A DNA stretch of 23,754 nucleotides from contig JAQGDQ010001835.1 of the NCBI GenBank assembly GCA_030141605.1, positions 1-23,754 on the forward strand, read 5' to 3'. Each line of letters begins with the position of its first letter. Within the stretch, counting starts at the first letter, position 1. Positions 1-7,100 of the stretch are shown here, piece by piece. The stretch is from Tubiluchus corallicola (taxonomy: Eukaryota > Priapulida > Priapulimorpha > Priapulimorphida > Tubiluchidae). The notes below the pieces were generated by a model, which worked only from the letters and a program-made list of their open reading frames with translations, did no database searches and was not told the origin of the DNA. The position numbers were made by a program, and so were the translations under genes.

Positions 1-106
1 GCACGCTTGCAGCGCGTTGCTACAACCTTACATGCAAAGTATGTGCACTCTTAAGGGCACTTGAAAGACTAAATTTTGATTACAAGTCAGATCCGTACAA
101 TAAAAA

Positions 107-340
107 TATTATTGCGTACAATATAGAATACCTGTACAGAATACAATAAAATATTATTGAGTACAATACAGAATACCTGTACAGAATACAATAAAAATAT
201 TATTGCGTACAATATAGAACACCTGTACAGAATACAATAAAAATATTATTGAGTACAATACAGAATACCTGTACAGAATACAATAAAAATATTATTGCGT
301 ACAATATAGAACACCTGTACAGAATACAATAAAAATTTCA
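107..340. repeat. 46-bp minisatellite, left-arm copy
   Basis: About five units of 46 bp in two alternating forms: one with TTGCGTACAATATAG, the other with TTGAGTACAATACAG, each followed by CCTGTACAGAATACAATA. The array is AT-rich and includes the palindrome CTGTACAG in every unit. It is mirrored at 6185-6440. Confidence 0.85.
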
Positions 341-685
341 CACTTGCTTTTATTTTATTGTGTAGGCTGATTTTATCTTATGATTGCTGTGTGAAGAGTA
401 ACCTCTGTATTTGTCTTGTAAATCTGTGTAATTTTTCTTTTTCATTGAAACACGTTAACATGGCTGCTTATTTGCAATTTAATTTTAAAACCATCAGTTA
501 AACTTAAATTTTTCAAGCCAGACGTAAAAAAAGTCAGATCAGCATTTAGTGGATTTGAACCTGTAGCATCTGGACAACAAAGCCGTGAGTGTATAGGTCC
601 TTGTGAGGCTGGGTTTAACTAAATCTTTACAGCTCATGGAATAACTAAATTTTACCCTAAATACATTTATAATTTTGATGTTCAG

Positions 686-812
686 AGCGATTTACTACAG
701 TCCTGGAAGAACAACAGAAGACGAGGAAGCAGCGAGAATTGGCAAGGATACGGATGATCAACGCCGACCCGTTTGACATCGAAGCGCAACGACAGATTGC
801 CGAGGAAATCAG
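686..812 (+). pseudogene. Inverted copy of DDI1 exon 3
   Basis: 127 nt with acceptor ttcag and donor gttgga, the same as exon 3 at 5704-5830. Four substitutions (CAA/CAG, CGA/AGA, GCC/GCG, TTT/TTC) leave the protein unchanged. No DDI1 exon 4 follows; the intron runs into MetX-derived sequence after ~90 bases. Exons 1-2 of this copy, if present, would lie left of the window. It is called a fragment because its downstream partner is missing, not because the exon is damaged. Confidence 0.85.
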
Positions 813-897
813 GTTGGATTAAAATTTCTGTAGTCTGTAGTAGCAATTTTTCCTTTTCTACAACATTCTTCCATGCCAGCACTGACAATACAAACTG

Positions 898-1030
898 CCA
901 TGTAAGTCAGTCAGTAAGTCAGTAAGTAGGTAAATAGGCAAAGCCTGAATACTGCCATGTAACTGTGTAAGTCAGTCAGTAAGTCAGTAAGTAGGTAACT
1001 AAGCAAAGCCCGAATACTGCCATGTAACTG
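898..1030. repeat. 65-bp repeat with GTAAGT runs, left-arm copy
   Basis: Two units of ~65 bp, each with GTAAGTCAGTCAGTAAGTC followed by AGTAAGTAGGTAA and CTGAATACTGCCATGT. Each unit holds three GTAAGT strings on the MetX sense strand, just upstream of the exon 7 copy. It starts at the chimeric junction. The original has about four units at 16536-16785. Confidence 0.85.
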
Positions 1031-1075
1031 TGTTAACTTTCTTTATGCTCATGACGTTTTCCGTTGTTTTTTCAG

Positions 1076-1229
1076 GCCATGGACTTGTTTGATGTTGCTG
1101 AAGACTACGGCTCGTTGCACACGGGACTGTCCCGCATCAAGTGTCCAGTCATGGTCCTGGGCGTCCAGAGCGACATTTTGTTTCCAATATGGCAGCAGAG
1201 AGAGATCGCCAGGGTTCTCCAAGAGTGCG
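1076..1229 (+). pseudogene. Inverted copy of MetX exon 7
   Basis: 154 nt, acceptor ttttcag, donor gtacgt, the same protein as 16338-16491 including the catalytic Asp. It lies downstream of the DDI1 exon 3 copy on the same strand, but direct splicing of the two would break frame (exon 3 ends in phase 2, exon 7 starts in phase 0). Confidence 0.87.
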
Positions 1230-1249
1230 GTACGTGGAATGAGAGAGTC

Positions 1250-2310
1250 ATTGTGTGCCAGCGCCATCTGTAGTAGTCTGAAACAGCCATGTGAGAGTGA
1301 ACTCACTTTAAACCTTTCAGTGGACTGCTGCATGCTTGCTAGCAGCGCCATCTGTAGCAGTCTGAAGCAGCCATGTGAGAGTGAACTCACTTTAAACCTT
1401 TCAGTGGACTGCTGCATGCTTGCTAGCAGCGCCATCTGTAGCAGTCTGAAGTAGCCATGCGAGAGTGACCTCACTTTACACCTTTCAGTGGACTGCTGCA
1501 TGCATGCCAGTGCCATCTGTAGTAGCCTAAAGCAGCCATGCGAGAGTGAACTCACTTTAAACCTTTCAGTGGACTGCTGCATGCATGCCAGCGCCATCTG
1601 TAGTAGCCTAAAGCAGCCATGCGAGAGTGAACTCACTTTAAACCTTTCAGTGGACTGCTGCATGCATGTCAGTGCCACCTGTAGTAGCCTGAAGCAGCCA
1701 TGCGAGAGTGAACTCACTTTAAACCTTTCAGTGGACTGCTGCATGTATGCCAGTGCCATCTGTAGTAGCTTGAAGCAGCCATGCGAGAGTGAACTCACTT
1801 TAAACCTTTCAGTGGACTGCTACATGCATGCCAGCGCCATCTGTAGTAGTCTGAAGCAGCCATGCGAGAATGAACTCACTTTAAACCTTTCAGCGGACTG
1901 CTACATGCATGCCAGCGCCATCTGTAGTAGTCTGAAGCAGCCATGCGAGAGTGAACTCACTTTAAACCTTTCAGTGGACTGCTGCATGCATGCCAGCGCC
2001 ATCTGTAGTAGTCTGAAGCAGCCATGCGAGAGTGAACTCACTTTAAACCTTTCGGTGGACTGCTGCATGCATGCCAGTGCCATCTGTAGTAGCCTGAAGT
2101 AGCCATGCGAGAGTGAACTCACTTTAAACCTTTCAGTGGGCTGCTGCATGCATGCCAGCGCCATCTGTAGTAGTCTGAAGCAACCATGCACGAGTGAACT
2201 CACTTTAAACCTTTCAGTGGCCTGCTGCATGCATGCCAGCGCCATCTGTAGTAGCCTGAAGCAGCCATGCGAGAGTGAACTCACTTTAAACTTTTCAGTG
2301 GACTGATTGA
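1250..2310. repeat. 81-bp minisatellite, 13 units, left-arm copy
   Basis: Thirteen units with starts 81 or 84 bp apart; the 84-bp spacings carry an extra GCTAGC-type triplet. The sense strand shows GCCATCTGTAGTAG, AAGCAGCCATGCGAGAG, CTCACTTTAAACCTTTC and CTGCTGCATGCATGCC. Because 81 and 84 are multiples of three, long frames stay open on both strands; these are not genes. The array fills the intron between MetX exons 7 and 8. Confidence 0.93.
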
Positions 2311-2392
2311 AGACTTATCAGTTTAAGACAAATGTGTTCATTTTTATTACAGGAAATCAATTTTGATGACCGATGTCCATTTTTTATTACAG

Positions 2393-2484
2393 GAAATCAA
2401 GCCGTGACTTATTACGAACTCAATTCCATATTTGGTCATGACACGTTTCTGCTTGATCTGAACGGTGTTGGAGCTGCCATTAAA
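2393..2484 (+). pseudogene. Inverted copy of MetX exon 8
   Basis: 92 nt with acceptor attacag at 2387-2392 and donor gtaagc. It joins exon 7 at 1076-1229 in correct phase (G|GA), so this arm could still make an exon 7-8 splice. There is no terminal exon after it: the intron is cut at 3016. A second copy of the acceptor sits 40 bases upstream (2341-2360). Confidence 0.87.
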
Positions 2485-2640
2485 GTAAGCCACTAGAAAC
2501 TGTTTACAATTTCCATTCTTTTTAGCTTGCTAGTTCTTTGAAAAAAAGTGGCGCTGTTTAATAAATGGCTGTGAAATTGTTTCTTCTTGGCGTCACCAGA
2601 TGGCCCTGCAATTATAAAAAAATTTTGTTTCTCTGCACAG

Positions 2641-3016
2641 AAAAATGACATGAACAAAAAAATCTCAGTACAAAAATTTCAATTTTCACATGTTATGGCA
2701 GATTAGCTATTGGGGAATTGCTTACTGGTGCTGCCACCTGTTGTTAGTCTTAAAAATGATATGAACAAACAATCTCAGTACAAAAATTTCAATTTTCACA
2801 TGTTATGACAGATTAGCTATTGGGGAATTGCTTACTGGTGCTGCCATCTGTTGTTAGTCTTAAAAAGATATGAACAACAAAATCTCGGTACAAAAATTTC
2901 AACTTTCACATGTTATGGCAGATTAGCTATTGGGGTATTGCTTACTGGTGCTGCCACCTGTTGTTAGTCTTAAAAAGATATGAACAACAAAATCTCAGTA
3001 CAAAAATTTCAACTTT
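2641..3016. repeat. ~110-bp repeat, left-arm copy, cut at the arm end
   Basis: About 3.4 units with AATCTCAGTACAAAAATTTC, TGTTATGGCAGATTAGC, GGGGAATTGCTTACTGG and TGCTGCCACCTGTTGTTAG. It mirrors the array at 14377-14935 and stops abruptly at 3016, which marks the end of the inverted arm. Confidence 0.88.
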
Positions 3017-3042
3017 CTCATTTACTCTTGAAAAGTATAGTT

Positions 3043-3542
3043 CAGGGGTGTGCAAATTGCGGCCCGCGGGCCACTTGCGGCCCGCCGAGAGAATTTGTGC
3101 GGCCCGCGAAGAGATTTGTCAACCTAATGAAAGTGCGGCCCGGGCGATTAATTGAGTGTATCCAGCTGAAGTCCGTGCCACGATCCCAAAGATAGTGCGG
3201 GTAGTTTTTTCTACTAGATCTGATGCCATTAACCCTTACAAGACGGTTGTAGCTTAATGTCACTGTACTACACAGACTGTGTGATACACATTACTAATAT
3301 GCATTGTAATGAAATTACCACTATCTGTCCTGAAAGTAGAAATATATGGTTTGTAATATAAATTTTAATAACTTCTAAAATAGTTTCTCGAGTGTAGTAG
3401 TAATGATGTACGCAGATCGGATGCAACAAAATCGTTATTAGGCCTTTCTGTACTTGGCTCCTTCATCAAACTGCCTGTGGCCTGCAGGAATTGCGGGAAA
3501 GTTTAATGTGGCCCGGCTAGTCAGATAATTTGCACACCCCTG
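3043..3542. mobile_element. Non-autonomous hAT-like element (MITE), copy 1
   Basis: 500 bp with inverted ends CAGGGGTGTGCAAATT and AATTTGCACACCCCTG. One subterminal region is very GC-rich (GCGGCCCGCGGGCC) and the interior is AT-rich. There is no coding capacity. A second copy in opposite orientation lies at 8093-8524. The CAGGG ends fit the hAT superfamily. I see no clear 8-bp target duplication at this copy. It begins 26 bases after the end of the inverted arm. Confidence 0.75.
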
Positions 3543-3929
3543 GGCTACAGTCTAGGGACCTCTACCAGCTGAGAGGCGTGAAGGAGGTTAAGCAAAATTG
3601 ATTTATTGTGAAAAGTTACAGTGTAAATACATAGATTTATAGACAAGAGACCGCGGGTGAATAAAAGTCAATTAATACTAGTAGCATTATATTTTACGAT
3701 GTAGATTAATTTGTAGTTAGTACGTATTATATTTAATATTTCAAAAATGTATTCAAATATCACATATCAGAATATCTCTTCTCTCTGTTCTGTTAGATTT
3801 TTTGTTGGGGGTGGGGGTGTTAGGGCTCACAGTATCTGTAGCTCAGGGACCTAGAAGATCAAAATCTGGCCCTGTCCCCCCGTTGACACACCTCTAATGG
3901 CTTATAGATAAAATTTCAAAATCTGAAAT
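3543..3929. other. AT-rich intergenic or intronic stretch, no gene seen
   Basis: No exon, and no remainder of DDI1, is recognised. A G-run (GGGGGTGGGGGTG) lies near 3808. On the minus strand a hAT-like terminus (AGAGGTGTGTCAACGGGG) reads from about 3895, without a visible partner end. Confidence 0.5.
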
Positions 3930-4010
3930 GTCTCTGTGATGTAGTAGCTAGCACAGCTGCCTGGAAATCAAAAGTCCTGGGTTCGACTCCCGTCAATTCA
4001 TTTTTTTTTA
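3930..4010 (+). repeat. tRNA-like unit (SINE head or tRNA pseudogene) with T-run
   Basis: Contains a perfect Pol III B box, GGTTCGACTCC at 3980-3990, preceded by a degraded A-box region (GTAGTAGCTAGCACAGC) at tRNA-like spacing and followed by a run of nine T that could end Pol III transcription. A full cloverleaf cannot be drawn (weak anticodon stem), so this is not a working tRNA. It lies antisense, just past the DDI1 exon 5 donor. Confidence 0.55.
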
Positions 4011-4051
4011 CATTAATTCATTACAAATTTTGCCGCAATGTAAGACTTCAC

Positions 4052-4180
4052 CTATGTGAACCCGCCCGATGATTTTTTGCGTTCCCACACCTTTTGCAAT
4101 CCCCGCCCACCGAGTATCGACTAACCTCATGATGTTGCATCGTTCTGCACAAGCCTGACTCATTATTGTAGTTTGTGCTC
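4052..4180 (-). CDS. DDI1: DDI1 exon 5: protease core after DSG
   Basis: 129 nt. Completes DSG and continues [19 protein letters not shown], then [18 protein letters not shown], which is near invariant in animal DDI proteins. Donor gtgaag follows the first base of a Gly codon. An open frame runs on to 4008 but loses all family similarity, so the exon boundary is preferred. The acceptor pyrimidine tract appears to be the tail of a SINE-like unit (separate entry). The next exon, with the rest of the RVP fold, was not found. Confidence 0.92.
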
Positions 4181-7100
4181 CTAGAAAAAAACAGAAAAAA
4201 ATTGAACAAGCAGGGAATGGAACTCTTGCGATAAAGAAATAAAAAAATGCTAAAAACCAGCGTGGCGTTTTAACCAATAGGCTAACTAGGCCGTTTTTTG
4301 CAAAACTTATACGTCTGAGATCTGAAGAACGGGAACGGGCCGAGGGCGGTGCTGGCTATGGATAGATAGCCCGTTCAGCGGTGGGTGTCATAGGCATATT
4401 TAGAATTCGCGAGAGGGCCACGGCGTCCCGCAACGGGCGTTTTCCCGGAATCAACTCCCGATTTTTTTTGGAAATTTTGACCAAACAGCTTGCAGAAAAA
4501 ATGTTCTAGCGGCGCTTGGTGGGACTCTCGAAAGGAGATATATAGCTCTTTAGAAAGAGGAAGAACAGGGCTACATGATGGTGTGGGCTATATTTTAGGA
4601 CACGTCCACTGAGAGGAGTGCCGACGAGTTAACTAGATGTTCTATTTTTGGCAATTTTCGCTTAGAAAACTGCTGACGCAAAGCCATTGTTGTGACGTCA
4701 TCCATTGTACTCTGCCTATAACTTTATGCCTAGGGTGCCAAAGTTCGAGGGGGGGTCGCATTTTAGAAAAAATTCTTATTCTCCTCGGAAAATGTGTATA
4801 CTTTCATTATCATATAAAGGATGGCATTTCTTCGTAACACACCACAGGAAGTTACTGAGCTCCGATTCTATATAAGTGCCGCATAACGAACAGGTGCAAG
4901 GTGTTACACAACAAGCCGGGAACGGAACTTTCGCAATAACAAAATTAAAAAATGTTAGAAATCGGTCACCTTCCGAATATTGGGAACATAAATCAAACAA
5001 CCTTGAAAGAGTCGGATTTTAAAATGAAGCATAAAGTGTTGATTAAGAAAATTGACATAAAAAGCAAGACTCTAGGCAGCTTGAAGCCATAGTCACCGCC
5101 GTGGCTTCAACAAACAGGTGCAACACTTAAAAGTGTCACAAAATGCATGGATACCGGCAAACACAAACTCGCTACATGCCATTTGAAAAAAAAATAAAAA
5201 ATGTGTCAAACTAAAACACTAACCCGAATCGACGAACGCTTTTACCGGATTACCGTTAACGTGGCAGTCTATGTACAGCATTATCACCTGTCCGAAGCTC
5301 TCCGGAGCGTGCTCGATGGCCTGCTCCATGTTCGATTCCACGTTTTTTAACCTAAGCACAAAATGCTGAATAAGAAATGATATAATCTGGGCTGGAAATC
5401 GCCAAAATAATGCTTAATTAAGTAAAGCAACTGAAGTTACTGAACTGACGTGGCAAACAGCCTTGCTTTACCCAAATGTCATGTTACACTTGTAGCTAAG
5501 ATGCGTTGCTGTGGTACACTCGACCTTTGACCTACACTAACTGTGCGCTTACACTTAAGCTACATTAATGGCGCATAACTGCAAGGTTCCTGTCCTACCT
5601 CACCTCTTTGCTGACATGCAGTTTGTATTGTAGTGCTGGCATGGAAGAATGTTGTAAGAAAAGGAAAAATTGCTACTACAGACTACAGAAATTTTAATCC
5701 AACCTGATTTCCTCGGCAATCTGTCGTTGCGCTTCGATGTCGAACGGGTCCGCGTTGATCATCCGTATCCTTGCCAATTCTCTCTGCTTCCTCGTCTTCT
5801 GCTGTTCTTCCAGGACTGTAGTAAATCGCTCTGAACATCAAAATTAAAAATTTAATAAGGGTAAAATTTAATTATTCCACGAGCTGTAAAGATTTAGTTA
5901 AACCCGCCCTCACAAGGACCTATACACTCACGGATTTGTTGTCCAGATGCTACAGGTTCAAATCCACTAAATGCTGATCTGACTTTTTTTACGTCTGGCT
6001 TGAAAAATTTGATAGCTGTAAGTTTAACTGATGGTTTTAAAATTAAATTGCAAATAAGCAGCCATGTTAACGTGTTTCAATGAAAAAGAAAAATTACACC
6101 GATTTACAAGACAAATACAGAGGTTACTCTTCACACAGCAATTATAAGATAAAATCAGTCTACACAATAAAATAAAACCAAGTGTGAAATTTATATTGTA
6201 TTCTGTACAGGTGTTCTATATTGTACGCAATAATATTTTTATTGTATTCTGTACAGGTATTCTGTATTGTATATTCTATAATAGTGTATACTCTATGTTT
6301 TATTGTATTCTGTACAGGTATTCTATATTGTACGCAATAATATTTTTATTGTATTCTGTACAGGTATTCTGTATTGTACTCAATAATATTTTATTGTATT
6401 CTGTACAGGTATTCTATATTGTACGCAATAATATTTTTATTGTACGGATCTGACTTGTAATCAAAATTTAGTCTTTCAAGTGCCCTTAAGAGTGCACATA
6501 CTTTGCATGTAAGGTTGTAGCAACGCGCTGCAAGCGTGCTTACACACGAACAAACGGGCAAACCTGACTTTTTCCCGAATGACCACTTCTTTCTCCAGCA
6601 GTACAGTGACCACCACATTGACCAGAATTACATTTTAAAGCCTGGAAACTGTGGCAGCCTCAATTCTGTTAACTTTTGTGGTTGACATGTAACTATGTCA
6701 GTTATTGGTCAACGATCATTTTCGTGTTGCCATGGATACAGTAACTATGTCAGTTATTAGTCAACGACCATTTTCATGTTGCCACGGATACAGTAACTAT
6801 GTCAGTTATTAGTCAACGACCATTTTCATGTTGCCACGGATACAGTAACTATGTCAGTTATTAATCAACGATCATTTTCATGTTGCCATGGATACAGTAA
6901 CTATGTCAGTTATTAGTCAACGATCATTTTCATGTTTCCATGGAAACATAGATAAACTTACGCAAATCTCCGCTTAAAAGTGCCTCTGCCAAACGCGGAT
7001 TATTTTCTTTCAACAAAGACAGATCGTGCGGACTGTTCAGAAACATTTGCCGTAGCTGTTCCGGTGACGGCTCCTGTGGCTGCTCCTGCTGATGCTGACG

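Larger units (their letters stand above)
1..3016 (+). other. Chimeric inverted duplication: DDI1 intron/exon 3 joined to MetX exons 7-8
   Basis: Bases 1-~898 pair as reverse complement with ~5625-6539 (base 1 matches base 6539). Bases ~899-3016 pair with ~14436-16680. The first piece shows roughly 5% differences by eye, mostly in introns and repeat copy number. The second is almost identical over 2 kb apart from the number of 65-bp units. The join at ~893-905 falls where an ACTGC-CATGT string is shared by both parent sequences. The left arm may continue past base 1. The right limit is sharp at 3016, followed by 26 bases of unrelated sequence and then a hAT-like element. It is either a real rearrangement or an assembly join of two haplotypes. 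Confidence 0.88.

Noticed and set aside
682-888. Minus-strand open frame of 68 codons
   Set aside because: Antisense shadow of the DDI1 exon 3 copy on the plus strand.
1049-1798. Long repetitive open frames on both strands in 1049-2284 and 15283-16518 (27-residue repeats)
   Set aside because: They follow from an 81/84-bp minisatellite in an intron; frames stay open on both strands because the unit is a multiple of three. No start context or domain.
3930-4010. Functional tRNA gene
   Set aside because: B box and T-run are good, but the acceptor, D and anticodon stems do not pair well.
4008-4277. Single-exon 89-codon gene on the minus strand
   Set aside because: Only its middle matches DDI1; both ends run through splice sites into intron, so it is exon 5 plus intronic sequence.
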